Notes: generated by a model from the letters alone, not told the origin. A stretch of 64,000 bases of DNA from Halorientalis sp. LT38 (GCF_037031225.1 NZ_JAYEZN010000001.1:3224001-3288000); one strand, 5' to 3'. Numbered from the stretch's first letter, positions 50,260 to 58,406 are shown. Numbers and translations are program-made.

Positions 50260-50487
50260 TCAGGCGACGAGCGTGTACCCGAACCAGGCGCCGCCGGCGA
50301 TCAGCAAGACGCCGACGGCGCGGGCGATCCACTGCCACGTCTCGGGCGGTTCGTCGTCGCCGTACTCGCCGTGTCGATCCGGTGCGCGACCGGCGGTGTA
50401 CATCCGGACGACGGCACCCGGGAACGCGAGGAAGCCCAGACCGAGAGCGACGCCGAGGACGGCCGCGAGCAACTCGCGCTCGACCAT
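50260..50487 (-). CDS. small two-helix membrane protein between the htpX genes
   Basis: A 75-residue protein starting MVERELLAAVLGVALGLGFL, with a second hydrophobic segment near the C-terminus (AVGVLLIAGGAWFGYTLVA) and an acidic loop of about 25 residues between. It begins at the last base of the second htpX gene (one-base overlap), so the two are in one operon. It may assist the protease; no named family is recognised. Confidence 0.7.
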   Translation of the reverse strand: MVERELLAAVLGVALGLGFLAFPGAVVRMYTAGRAPDRHGEYGDDEPPETWQWIARAVGVLLIAGGAWFGYTLVA

Positions 50488-51305
50488 CAGTAGCTACGGA
50501 GGCGCTTGATGCGTTCCTCGGTCGAGGGGTGGGTCGACAGCAGGCTCGTGTCGCTGCCGAAGATACAGAGGGCGCTGACGTCCTTGGCCTCGGCGGTGGG
50601 TTCGCGCCGCTGGGCGCCCTGGGAGATCTTTTCGAGGGCGCGGGCGAGCGGGTCGCCGCGGCCGATGGCGGTGGCGGCGTCGCGGTCGGCGACGAACTCG
50701 CGGTGCCGGGAGATGGCGAAGACGAAGACCATCACCAGCATCTGGGCGATGTTGCTCACGATCATCCCGAGGAAGATGTCGACGAGGTCGTTGTCCCCCG
50801 ACATGAGCACCGCGAAGTAGGCGGCGAAGCCGATGATCGAGGCGATCCCCTGGCCCAGTTGCATGACGATCGAGTCACGGTTCTGGAGGTGGGCCAGTTC
50901 GTGGGCGATGACGCCTTCGAGTTCGTCCCGCTCGAGGATCTGGATCAGTTCGCGGGAGACGGCGACGGTGCCGTTCCCCCGGCGACCCAGCGCGAAGGCG
51001 TTCGGGACGCCCATCTCCACGAGGTAGAGTTCGGGCTTGTCAATCCCCATGTCGCGGCTCGTCTGCTCGACGAAGCGGTGGATCTCGGGGTACTGGTCCT
51101 CGGGCAGTTCCTGTCCCTTGAGCGACCGGAGGGTGAACCACTTGCTGATCTTGTACTGGACGCCGATGAACACGATGCTCGCACCGATCAGAAGCGGGAT
51201 CGGTGCCCCGAAGGCCACGTAGAAGAACGTGATGCCGGCGGTGTAGAAGGCAAAGAGGATCGTTCCCACGACCGCCATCCGTACTTTGAGTCCAACGTTG
51301 CGCAT
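50487..51305 (-). CDS. htpX: HtpX-type membrane zinc metalloprotease (copy 2)
   Basis: A 272-residue paralogue of copy 1, sharing MGVPNAFALGRRG and the zinc motif HELAHLQNRD (His135, Glu136, His139), plus AISRHREFVADRDA. The hydrophobic pattern is the same. The two copies differ enough to be old duplicates. An AACATAAG box at about 51331-51339 precedes the ATG. The gene ends on the start of the small membrane protein. Confidence 0.92.
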   Translation of the reverse strand: MRNVGLKVRMAVVGTILFAFYTAGITFFYVAFGAPIPLLIGASIVFIGVQYKISKWFTLRSLKGQELPEDQYPEIHRFVEQTSRDMGIDKPELYLVEMGVPNAFALGRRGNGTVAVSRELIQILERDELEGVIAHELAHLQNRDSIVMQLGQGIASIIGFAAYFAVLMSGDNDLVDIFLGMIVSNIAQMLVMVFVFAISRHREFVADRDAATAIGRGDPLARALEKISQGAQRREPTAEAKDVSALCIFGSDTSLLSTHPSTEERIKRLRSY

Positions 51306-51413
51306 AGCTATCCCGATAGTTCGTCGTTCTCGAACTTATGTTTCGTGGTTAGGTGCGAGCCACAAAGTTCACAACAACGCGGCCGTGCGGTCGTCTCGAT
51401 CCCGACGGCCGAC

Positions 51414-51971
51414 TCAGCGTTCGTCCTTCTTTTTCTGAACGACCCGGACGTCCGCGATGGCGGTGTCCGGGTACTGCCCCTCGTCGTCTTTCTCGGCGGC
51501 CTTGACCATGTCCCAGACGACGTTGAGGCCGGTCGTCACGCCCTCCAGCGCCTCCATCTCGCAGCCGGTCTTGCCGGTGGTCTCGACGGCGACGGTCGCG
51601 ACCACGCGGTCCTCGCGGACGTCGAACTCGCAGTCCACGTTCGTGATCGGGATCTGGTGGCACATCGGGATCGTCTCCCAGGTATGTTTGACCGCCTGGA
51701 TCGCGCCGATCCGGGCCGTGGCCAGCACGTCGCCCTTTTCGACGCGATCCGCGCGGATGGCCTCGATCGTGGCGGGCTGGAGGCGGATCTCGCCACGCGC
51801 CACCGCCCGCCTGGCCGAGTCTTGCTTGTCCCCGACGTCCACCATCTGGACCGATCCCTCGTCGTCCGTGTGGGTCAACTCGTCGCTCCCCTCGGCGGCC
51901 GTCGCACCGACCTCGTCCAGGGGATCGGCGTCGTCGCTGGCGTCCGATCCGTCCGCCGAATCCTCAGGCAT
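51414..51971 (-). CDS. moaC: cyclic pyranopterin monophosphate synthase MoaC
   Basis: A 185-residue MoaC that works on the second step of molybdopterin synthesis together with MoaA. The family motifs are MCHQIPITNVD and GKTGCEMEALEGVTTGLNVVWDM, with the active-site Lys in KHTWETIP and a further Asp/Lys pair. The first 40 residues are an acidic extension; the conserved part starts at VQMVDVGDK. The start overlaps the end of the Nnr gene by eight bases, so the two are co-translated. MoaA is not in this window. Confidence 0.94.
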   Translation of the reverse strand: MPEDSADGSDASDDADPLDEVGATAAEGSDELTHTDDEGSVQMVDVGDKQDSARRAVARGEIRLQPATIEAIRADRVEKGDVLATARIGAIQAVKHTWETIPMCHQIPITNVDCEFDVREDRVVATVAVETTGKTGCEMEALEGVTTGLNVVWDMVKAAEKDDEGQYPDTAIADVRVVQKKKDER

Positions 51972-53403
51972 CGCCCTCACCCCACAGGGCCGTCGGGAGC
52001 GCGTCGACGAGGTCCGTCGCGACCAGCCCGTGCCCGCGGTCTTCGACCACGATATCGCCGGCCCGTCCGTTGGCGTAGGCGGCGATCGCGGCCGCGTCGA
52101 CCGGGGCCTGCGTAGCGGCGAGCGCGCCGGCGGCCCCCGCGAGCACGTCGCCCGTTCCACCGACGGTCATCCCGGGGTTCCCGGTCCGGTTGACGCGCGT
52201 GGTCTCGCCGTCGCTGACCACGTCGTAGGCGCCCTTGACCAGCAGCGTCGCGTCGAGGTCCGCAGCGAAGTCGGAGACGAGGGCCGCCCGTTCACGCCAG
52301 TCGTCGTCGGTCTCGCCGCCCATCTTCCGCAATTCTCCCTGGTGGGGGGTACAGAGGAGCGTCGCGTCGGTGTCGACGTCCGGGACGACCTGGAGGGCGT
52401 CGGCGTCCACGACCGCCCGGCCGTCGAACTCGCCCAGGAACTCCTCGACGGCCTCGAGACTCCCTTTCGCGTTCCCCAGTCCCGGCCCGAGGATCACCAC
52501 GTCGTGTTCGACGGCGCGGTCGAGCAACTGGTCGACGTGGCCGGGTTCGAGCAGATCGCCGGTGAACGGCCGGACGATGATCCCCTCGGAATAGCTCTGG
52601 ACTTCACGGGCGATCGAGGAGGGGCAGGCCACCCGGACCAGGTCGGCGCCGGCACGGAAGGCGGCCTGGGCGGACAGGGCCGGCGCGCCCGTGTAGGGCC
52701 CGCCGCCGATCACGAGTACCTCGCCGTGGTCGCCCTTGTGACTCTGGGGAGCTCGCGACAGGCGCAGCAGGTCGCCGCGCTCGACGAACAGTTCCGCCGC
52801 CTCGGGGATGCCGATGTCCGCGACCGTCACGTCGGCCGCCAGGTCCGCGAGTCCCGGCTTGTCGTCGTGGAACGTGACGACGCGATCCGCGTCGACGGCC
52901 GCTCCCGCTGCTTCGCCCGTGTCGGCGTCGACACCCGAGGGAACGTCGACGGCGACGACCGTCGCGTCCGCCTCGTTCATCGCCTCGGCCGCCGTGCCCT
53001 CGGGTTCGCGGAGGGCTCCCGTGACACCCGTACCGAGCATCGCGTCGACGATCACGTCCGGGTCGTCGAGTTCGAGCCCGGTCGAGTCGCGGACCTCCCG
53101 GGCGTCGACCTCGGCGCGCTGCAGGGCCGCCCAGTTCTCCCGGGCGATGTCGGTGGTGATCGTCTCGGCGCGACCGAGCAGGTGGACGGTGACCTCGAAC
53201 TCCGTCAGGAAGCGAGCAGTGACGAAGGCGTCGCCGCCGTTGTTCCCGCGGCCGGCGACGATCTCGACCGCGTCGCCCGGCTCGGCCACCTCCCGGACCA
53301 CTCGCGCCACCGCGTTGCCGCTCGACTCCATCAGCTGTTTCCGTGGGACCCCAAGGGCCGCGGCGTTCGCGTCCAGCACGGCCTGGTCCTGTACCCGCAT
53401 CAT
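51964..53403 (-). CDS. nnr: bifunctional NAD(P)H-hydrate epimerase/dehydratase
   Basis: A 479-residue repair enzyme for hydrated NAD(P)H. The N-terminal YjeF domain (1-210) has the epimerase loop GRGNNGGDAFVTARFL and DVPSGVDADTG. The C-terminal carbohydrate-kinase-like domain (about 215-479) has VLVIGGGPYTGAPALSA, GPGLGNAKGSLEAVEEF and GMTVGGTGDVLAGAAGALA with the catalytic Asp. A GGCTTATCG box about 30 bases upstream predicts a leaderless start. It is followed by moaC. Confidence 0.94.
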   Translation of the reverse strand: MMRVQDQAVLDANAAALGVPRKQLMESSGNAVARVVREVAEPGDAVEIVAGRGNNGGDAFVTARFLTEFEVTVHLLGRAETITTDIARENWAALQRAEVDAREVRDSTGLELDDPDVIVDAMLGTGVTGALREPEGTAAEAMNEADATVVAVDVPSGVDADTGEAAGAAVDADRVVTFHDDKPGLADLAADVTVADIGIPEAAELFVERGDLLRLSRAPQSHKGDHGEVLVIGGGPYTGAPALSAQAAFRAGADLVRVACPSSIAREVQSYSEGIIVRPFTGDLLEPGHVDQLLDRAVEHDVVILGPGLGNAKGSLEAVEEFLGEFDGRAVVDADALQVVPDVDTDATLLCTPHQGELRKMGGETDDDWRERAALVSDFAADLDATLLVKGAYDVVSDGETTRVNRTGNPGMTVGGTGDVLAGAAGALAATQAPVDAAAIAAYANGRAGDIVVEDRGHGLVATDLVDALPTALWGEGDA

Positions 53404-53457
53404 GACCCGGGCTTCGGCGGGGCCGCCGATAAGCCTGCGGGACCGACTCTCACAACC

Positions 53458-53736
53458 TCACCACTTGACGTCGAACCCCTCCAGATCCTCGGGGTCCTCG
53501 TACTCCACCGAAACGTCGTCGACGCGGGCGCGTGGACTCCCCTCGTGGCACCACTCGACCATCGACTCGACGTCCTCGGAGGGCCCCTCGAATACGGCCT
53601 CGACGCGTCCGTCGCCGAGGTTGCGGACCCAGCCGTCGACGCCCCGCTCCTGGGCCGTGTCGCGCGTGTTCGCGCGGTAGTAGACGCCCTGGACTTTCCC
53701 CGTGACGAAGACGTGTGCGCGGACCTCGTCGCTCAT
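53458..53736 (-). CDS. acyP: acylphosphatase
   Basis: A 92-residue acylphosphatase with the catalytic loop VFVTGKVQGVYYRANTRDTA (Arg and Asn) and the usual GWVRNLGDGRVEAVFEG strand pair. It hydrolyses carboxyl-phosphate bonds such as acetyl phosphate. The ATG at 53736 is chosen because AGTATTTTCC at about 53759-53768 is about 27 bases upstream. It precedes nnr in the same direction but has a separate promoter. Confidence 0.92.
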   Translation of the reverse strand: MSDEVRAHVFVTGKVQGVYYRANTRDTAQERGVDGWVRNLGDGRVEAVFEGPSEDVESMVEWCHEGSPRARVDDVSVEYEDPEDLEGFDVKW

Positions 53737-53872
53737 ACGTTCCCATTGCTCGTCCCCTGGGAAAATACTGATCTCTCGCCGTCCGGTCGCGACGCGATCC
53801 ACTGCCGGCACCGGTTCCGACGCGGGAACAATGCACTGGGTAAACGTCTGACGTCCGTCGTTTTGCCGCTCC

Positions 53873-53880
53873 ATAATAAT
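53873..53880 (+). promoter_or_regulatory. TATA box of the lipoprotein gene
   Basis: ATAATAAT is centred about 30 bases before the ATG at 53906, which makes MQRRAYL the N-terminus in place of the upstream in-frame start at 53879. Confidence 0.5.
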
Positions 53881-53905
53881 GCCCTCCCCGTTCGGAGCGG
53901 TCGCC

Positions 53906-54442
53906 ATGCAACGACGAGCCTACCTGACCACGGTAGCGGTCGCGCTCGGAGTGGCCGGCTGTTCCGGGGCCGAATCGACGGAGTCGACGGACACCCAAGA
54001 CGGATCGAACACAGACTCCGACGCCGGGGCGGGGGAGACCGCGACCATGCGCCAGGACCTGACTGACCCGGCGCCGGACGTTCGGACGGTCACGCTGGTC
54101 GAGGAGTGGGCGAACGCCGGCGACGTCAGGCGGAACGCCACGTCGTCGGTCGAGTCCGGGAGCGACGCCGAGATCGGCTACCGGTATCGCGCCTTCGCCC
54201 GGAAGAAACGGCTGGACCTCACGATCGACGTCGCCCTGTACGACGGCGACGAGCGTGTCGCGAACGAGACCAGCGAGGTCGAGCGAACCGCCTTCCGGTC
54301 CGGCTACGGGACCTGGGAGGGGGCGACGGCAGTCAGCACGTCAGACCTGGACCCTGGAGAGTACCGGGCGGAAGTCACGGTCCGGGACGAACTCTCGGGC
54401 CAGGAGTCGAGTGCGACGACGAGTGTCGAGGTGACGGACTGA
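53906..54442 (+). CDS. Tat-type haloarchaeal lipoprotein, unknown function
   Basis: A 178-residue secreted lipoprotein. The N-terminus is MQRRAYLTTVAVALGVAGC: twin Arg (3-4), a short hydrophobic stretch and a lipobox ending in Cys19. A Ser/Thr/Asp-rich spacer follows, then a beta-sandwich domain (EIGYRYRAFARKKRLDLTID, ATAVSTSDLDPGEYRAEVTV) like bacterial FxLYD or CARDB domains. It is probably anchored outside the membrane by the lipid. It is convergent with ogg. Confidence 0.75.
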   Translation: MQRRAYLTTVAVALGVAGCSGAESTESTDTQDGSNTDSDAGAGETATMRQDLTDPAPDVRTVTLVEEWANAGDVRRNATSSVESGSDAEIGYRYRAFARKKRLDLTIDVALYDGDERVANETSEVERTAFRSGYGTWEGATAVSTSDLDPGEYRAEVTVRDELSGQESSATTSVEVTD

Positions 54443-54445
54443 GAC

Positions 54446-55360
54446 TCAGGCCACGGTTCCGCCGTTGCGGAGGTAGTGGAAGACGTAGGTCTGGACGTAA
54501 CCGGCGTACTCGCCCCCGAAGGCGTCGCGGATCGCCCGTGAGGTCTCGGCGTAGGAGCCCCGGTCGCAGTCGGGGTAGTACTCCTCGATGGTCGTCCGGA
54601 TCCAGGTGTCGAGCGGCACGGCTTCGAGGAAGTCGAGCGAGAACAGGAGGACGCAGTCGGCCACCTTCTCGCCGACGCCGACGAATCGCGTGAGGGACTC
54701 GCGGGCCGCCTCGTAGGAGAGGTCGCCAGCCTCCTCGGGGCCGGCCTCCCCGCTTTCGACCATCTCCGCGGTCCGCAGCACGTACGGCGCGCGGTAACCC
54801 AGGCCTAGATCGCGGAGCTCTGCCTCGCTGGCCCCGGCCAGGGCCGCGGGCGTCGGGTACGCGTGGTACGTCTCTCCGTCGAACGTGATAGGCTCGCCGT
54901 ACGCCCGGCGCAGCGCCGTCTGCATGGCGTGGATGCGGGCGACGCGCATCTGCGCCGAGCAGATGAAGGAGATCAGGGAGCCAAAGGGCGGGTCGCGGAC
55001 GATCCGCATCCCCCGATAGGCGTCGAAGGCCGCACGGAGCAGTTCGTCGTCGGGCGCGTCGGCGGCGATCGCCGCCAGGTCGTCGTCGAGGCGGAGCAGT
55101 CGCCGGAGGTGGGGGTCGGCGTCGACGTGGGACTCCCATTCGAGCGCGCCCTCGCGCTGTCGCACTCTGCAGACGGCCGGGTCGTCGCGGTCGGTCGGGC
55201 GCAGGGTGGTCCAGTACCAGGCGTCGCCTCCGTGGGCGCGGTCGCGTTCGTAGGTCGTCTCGTCCTCGCGCGACCAGAGGTACGACTGGCCGCTCTCGAC
55301 GGTCGACTGGAGGTCGACGCCGCCGGCGAGTGTCGTCGCGTCGATCCGACCCCGTTGCAT
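54446..55360 (-). CDS. ogg: 8-oxoguanine DNA glycosylase/AP lyase, OGG1 type
   Basis: A 304-residue repair glycosylase of the eukaryote-like OGG1 family. An N-terminal OGG_N-like domain (residues 1-120, SGQSYLWSRED) precedes the HhH-GPD domain. The hairpin is VGVGEKVADCVLLFSLDF, with the catalytic Lys232, and the Asp251 follows in VPLDTWIR. This matches the Lys-Asp pair of OGG1. It removes 8-oxoguanine opposite cytosine. The start is an ATG at 55360. Confidence 0.9.
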   Translation of the reverse strand: MQRGRIDATTLAGGVDLQSTVESGQSYLWSREDETTYERDRAHGGDAWYWTTLRPTDRDDPAVCRVRQREGALEWESHVDADPHLRRLLRLDDDLAAIAADAPDDELLRAAFDAYRGMRIVRDPPFGSLISFICSAQMRVARIHAMQTALRRAYGEPITFDGETYHAYPTPAALAGASEAELRDLGLGYRAPYVLRTAEMVESGEAGPEEAGDLSYEAARESLTRFVGVGEKVADCVLLFSLDFLEAVPLDTWIRTTIEEYYPDCDRGSYAETSRAIRDAFGGEYAGYVQTYVFHYLRNGGTVA

Positions 55361-55506
55361 CGTCGGACCGCATGCTCCCGAACGTCTTGGGGGTTACGAG
55401 ATCGGCCCCCGTCGGCGGGGCACAGGCCCGCCGTACCCGGAGAAGGCTCCGCATACCGCGTGAACGGACACCAATCTTCTTACGGTAGGACAGCTAACAT
55501 CAATCT

Positions 55507-55998
55507 ATGAATTGCAGAGTTGTCGTAGAGGCCGCTGTTCCGGTCTACGACGTCGAAACACCGGACGAGGCGGTCCGGATCGCCATCTCGAAGACGGGGG
55601 AGATGCTCAATCCCGATCTCAACTACGTCGAGATCAACATGGGCCAGCGCAGCTGCCCGCACTGTGGGGAGGATCAGGAGCCCGCCTTCATCGCCGCCGA
55701 CGAGAGCCTGGTCGCCCTCGAACTGGAGATGACCGTCTTCAACGTCGAGCGCGAGGAACACGCCGCCCGGATCGCCCGCAAAGAGATCGGGCAGCGCCTC
55801 GAGAACATCCCGCTCGACGTCCTGGAGATCGAGGCCATCGACGAGGAGGGTGAGGAGGAAGCCGAAGACGACACGGTCGAGGACAGCGCCGAGTCGGAGA
55901 CGACGGCCGAGGAGATCACGTCCGAGGCGGACGCGGGACGGGAGACCGACGAGGAGGGGGAAGTGCTGCCGGAGTTCGAGGAGCTCATCGACGAGTGA
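55507..55998 (+). CDS. DUF555 (UPF0212) conserved archaeal protein
   Basis: A 163-residue protein of UPF0212, starting MNCRVVVEAAVPVYDVETPD, with the zinc-like CPHCGEDQEPAFIAADESLVALE and a following VFNVEREEHAARIARKEIG helix. The last 50 residues are an acidic, low-complexity tail. The role is unknown; the family is restricted to archaea. A CTTCTTACG box at about 55474-55482 is about 28 bases upstream. Confidence 0.88.
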   Translation: MNCRVVVEAAVPVYDVETPDEAVRIAISKTGEMLNPDLNYVEINMGQRSCPHCGEDQEPAFIAADESLVALELEMTVFNVEREEHAARIARKEIGQRLENIPLDVLEIEAIDEEGEEEAEDDTVEDSAESETTAEEITSEADAGRETDEEGEVLPEFEELIDE

Positions 55999-56076
55999 GG
56001 CGATTTTGGGCCCGACGGAAAGCGGAGATAGAGCAGTCGCTCTGTCGGAGTGCGAGTAGTGAGACGGGGAGAGAAC

Positions 56077-56316
56077 TCAGTCTGCGGCCGCGGGAACGTG
56101 CTCGGTCGTCTCTTCCTCGCCGAACGAGGACGTGATGCCGCCGGCCAGCGCGAAGACGGCGTCCTTGTGGTCGTCCTTCGACATGTGGATCGAGGTCGGT
56201 CGAACGTTGACACGCTCGTACTCGTCGTGTTCGACCTCGTTACCTGTCGTCTCTTCGTAGTGGTTCTGCACCTGTGCAAGCAGGCCGTGAAGATGGATGA
56301 GCTCCTGCTTTTTCAT
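56077..56316 (-). CDS. UPF0058 metal-binding protein
   Basis: A 79-residue UPF0058 protein: MKKQELIHLHGLLAQVQNHYE, then SIHMSKDDHKDAVFALAGGI and a short acidic end. The conserved His and Asp/Glu residues suggest metal binding. The ATG at 56316 is supported by a TACTATAACC element (plus strand GGTTATAGTA at 56345-56354) about 30 bases upstream. It is divergent from aIF2 beta. Confidence 0.88.
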   Translation of the reverse strand: MKKQELIHLHGLLAQVQNHYEETTGNEVEHDEYERVNVRPTSIHMSKDDHKDAVFALAGGITSSFGEEETTEHVPAAAD

Positions 56317-56539
56317 AGTCACCCGTTCGTAAAGTCTGAAGGGTTATAGTACTACTCTGAGTCCCGTTAACACACGGCTCTGCCGTAGCGCCGTCCATAC
56401 ACGGGTTTTCAAGTGTTGGGCAGTCGCCGAGGAACTGGCCGGGAGTTGTTTCATTCCCGACAGGCGCGAAATTTCGGGGTGGTCGGTCTCGCGCGCGCTC
56501 GGCTGAAAGGTTTTTGGCTCGGGATTGGCTTGTACCGGT
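56317..56539. other. 223-base gap between UPF0058 and aIF2 beta
   Basis: The gap holds the UPF0058 promoter near 56345-56354 and the aIF2 beta promoter (AGGTTTTTGG at 56507-56516). The 150 bases between show no ORF with promoter spacing and no tRNA or box C/D motif that I could identify. Confidence 0.4.
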
Positions 56540-56944
56540 ATGGACTACGAGGACCAGCTCGACCGGGCGATGGAACAGACGCCGGACATCGAGGGGAGCA
56601 GCGACCGCTTCGACGTGCCGGACCCGGAGGTCCGCCAGGAGGGGAACGTGACGGTCTACGAGAACTTCCAGGACACGACGTCGCGGCTCGGGCGCGAGGA
56701 CGACCACGTCGTGAAGTCGCTGCAGGGGGAACTCGGGACGAGCGGCCACATCGACGAGAGCGGGCGCGCCCGGCTGACCGGCGAGTTCAGCGAGCGCCGC
56801 ATCCAGGAGGCACTCGACGACTACGTCGAGGAGTACGTCCGCTGTTCGGAGTGTGGCCTCCCCGACACGCGGCTCGAACGCGAGCGGGGGGCGCTGGTGC
56901 TCAGGTGCGAGGCCTGCGGCGCGATCTCGTCGACGAGCGGCTAG
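56540..56944 (+). CDS. translation initiation factor aIF2 subunit beta
   Basis: A 134-residue aIF2 beta. The core domain reads VYENFQDTTSRLGREDDHVVKSLQGELGTSGHIDESGRARLTG in parts, followed by the C2-C2 zinc ribbon CSECGLPDTRLER...LRCEACGA. It is one of the three subunits that deliver initiator tRNA to the small ribosomal subunit. The ATG at 56540 follows the AGGTTTTTGG box by about 28 bases. Its TAG is in the CTAG shared with the convergent zinc-protein gene. Confidence 0.93.
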   Translation: MDYEDQLDRAMEQTPDIEGSSDRFDVPDPEVRQEGNVTVYENFQDTTSRLGREDDHVVKSLQGELGTSGHIDESGRARLTGEFSERRIQEALDDYVEEYVRCSECGLPDTRLERERGALVLRCEACGAISSTSG

Positions 56945-57120
56945 CTCAACGTCTTCAGCGTCTCCAGATCGTGTTCCGTTCGCGTGAACTCCGCGAGCCG
57001 CCGGCTCGCGTGACAGTTCGGGCAGTGAAAGGTCCGCTTGTGCGAGGGCAGATCCCCAGGGGCCGACTCCCAGTCTTTCCGACACTCCGGGCAGAGCAAC
57101 CGGACGTAGGTCTCGGTCAT
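56941..57120 (-). CDS. small double-CxxC zinc protein (DUF7836-like)
   Basis: A 59-residue protein starting MTETYVRLLCPECRKDWES and containing CPNCHASRRLAEFTRTEHDL, i.e. two CxxC knuckles that should bind one zinc. It resembles haloarchaeal DUF7836; the role is unknown, perhaps RNA or ribosome related. An ACCTTTTTGTC box at about 57146-57156 is about 27 bases upstream. Its TAG shares CTAG with the aIF2 beta stop. Confidence 0.78.
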   Translation of the reverse strand: MTETYVRLLCPECRKDWESAPGDLPSHKRTFHCPNCHASRRLAEFTRTEHDLETLKTLS

Positions 57121-57191
57121 GTGAGCACTGTTGACACGCGGCAGGGACAAAAAGGTTCCCGCCAGTTCGGAGATCCGTTCCGAGCGCCCGA

Positions 57192-58181
57192 TCAGGCGGC
57201 CGAGGCGTCGTGTTCGGCCTCGAGGAGTTCCTTGTACCGGTTCCGGATGGTGACCTCGGAGATGTTCGCGACCTCCGAGACCGCCGACTGGGTCACCTTC
57301 TCGTTGGTGAGCAGCGAGGCGGCGTAGACCGCTGCCGCGGCGAGGCCGACCGGCGACTTGCCGGACAGCAGCCCGGTGTCACGGGCGCTCTCGAGCAGTT
57401 CCCGGGCCCGGCGCTCGGTCTCGTCGGAGAGGTCGAGGTCCGAGGCGAAGCGGGGAACGTAGCTCTCGGGGTCTGCGGGCTGGATCTCCAGGTTCAGCTC
57501 GCGGACGATGTACCGGTAGGTCCGGGTCATCTCCATCTCGCCGACGCGGGAGACGGCGATCATCTCGTCGATGCTGCGCGGCGTGTTGGCCTGTCGCGCC
57601 GCGGCGTACAGCGAGGCCGTCCCGACGCCCTCGATGGAGCGGCCGGGGAGGAGGTCCTCGTCGAGCGCGCGGCGGTAGATGACGCTGGCCGTCTCGCGGA
57701 CGTTCTTCGGGAGGCCGAGCGCGGAGGCCATGCGGTCGATCTCACCGAGGGCCTGCTTGAGGTTGCGCTCCTTGGAGTCTCGCGTCCGGAACCGCTCGTT
57801 CCAGGTCCGCAGTCGCTGCATCTTCTCGCGCTGGCTGGAGTTCAGCGACCGGCCGTAGGCGTCCTTGTTCTGCCAGCCGATGTTCGTCGAGAGGCCCTTG
57901 TCGTGCATCATGTTCGTCGTGGGCGCGCCCACGCGGGACTTCTCGTCGCGTTCGCTCGCGTCGAACGCGCGCCACTCGGGCCCGCGATCGATCTCGTTTT
58001 CCTCGACGACCAGGCCGCAGGCCTGGCACACCGTCTCACCGTGTTCCGAGTCGGTCACCAGCGAGCCGCTGCACTCCGGGCAGGTCGTCGTCGATTCGGT
58101 CTCCGTCTCGGTCTCCGCCTCGCCGTCGATCTCCTGTTCTGTGCGTTCGTTCGATATCGTCCGGGTTGTAATGTCGCTCAT
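57192..58181 (-). CDS. tfb: transcription initiation factor TFB
   Basis: A 329-residue TFB (TFIIB homologue). The N-terminal zinc ribbon has Cys34, Cys37, Cys52 and Cys55 (CPECSGSL, CQACGLVVEE), then the B-reader/linker with RGPEWRAF and KGLSTNIGWQNKDAYGRSL. Two cyclin repeats follow (about 130-215 and 225-315). The first 30 residues are an acidic halophile tail. Haloarchaea have several TFBs that pair with TBPs. Its ATG overlaps the TGA of a 13-codon mini-ORF, and an inverted repeat lies in its promoter region. Confidence 0.94.
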   Translation of the reverse strand: MSDITTRTISNERTEQEIDGEAETETETESTTTCPECSGSLVTDSEHGETVCQACGLVVEENEIDRGPEWRAFDASERDEKSRVGAPTTNMMHDKGLSTNIGWQNKDAYGRSLNSSQREKMQRLRTWNERFRTRDSKERNLKQALGEIDRMASALGLPKNVRETASVIYRRALDEDLLPGRSIEGVGTASLYAAARQANTPRSIDEMIAVSRVGEMEMTRTYRYIVRELNLEIQPADPESYVPRFASDLDLSDETERRARELLESARDTGLLSGKSPVGLAAAAVYAASLLTNEKVTQSAVSEVANISEVTIRNRYKELLEAEHDASAA

Positions 58182-58219
58182 GGGGGGTGGATTTCCGTGT
58201 TGCCGGTGGCGAAAGCCAT
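58178..58219 (-). CDS. candidate mini-ORF coupled to tfb (13 codons)
   Basis: The mini-ORF encodes MAFATGNTEIHPP. Its stop overlaps the tfb ATG (ATGA). A TATA-like CTTACAAA at 58246-58253 is about 30 bases before its ATG; a stronger candidate box at 58261-58271 would give it a short leader. In either case it is the first frame on the tfb transcript. Chance cannot be excluded. Confidence 0.35.
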   Translation of the reverse strand: MAFATGNTEIHPP

Positions 58220-58278
58220 AAGAAATTACCGGCTTCAGCTAACTCTTTGTAAGTGCGTAAGGCATAAAAGGCTTTCGC
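58209..58278. repeat. 9-bp inverted repeat in the tfb promoter region
   Basis: GCGAAAGCC at 58209-58217 and GGCTTTCGC at 58270-58278 are perfect inverted copies, each next to an AT-rich TATA-like stretch (CCATAAG, GGCATAAAAGG). This may be a regulator site or autoregulatory element of tfb. Confidence 0.4.
58246..58271 (-). promoter_or_regulatory. two candidate TATA boxes of tfb
   Basis: The minus strand reads CCTTTTATGCC (58261-58271), the better match, and CTTACAAA (58246-58253). The first predicts a start near 58239 and the second near 58221. Confidence 0.45.
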
Positions 58279-58374
58279 TAATCAGGGCTGAAACGACGGC
58301 ACGAAGACAGCCGCTACCACGCCACAGTCCTTCGGTTTTCACAGCTTACTGGCTATAACCGATTAATACCATCA

Positions 58375-58382
58375 AGATATAT
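58375..58382 (+). promoter_or_regulatory. TATA box of the sodium:solute symporter gene
   Basis: AGATATAT is centred about 28 bases before the ATG at 58407; leaderless transcription is predicted. Confidence 0.6.
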
Positions 58383-58406
58383 GCCACGGAGCACAGAGAA
58401 CCGCAC

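Noticed and set aside
51457-54066. An 869-codon plus-strand frame over moaC, nnr and acylphosphatase
   Set aside because: The three minus-strand genes have full motifs; the plus frame is low complexity (Ser, Arg, Thr, Val, Asp) and runs through several genes.
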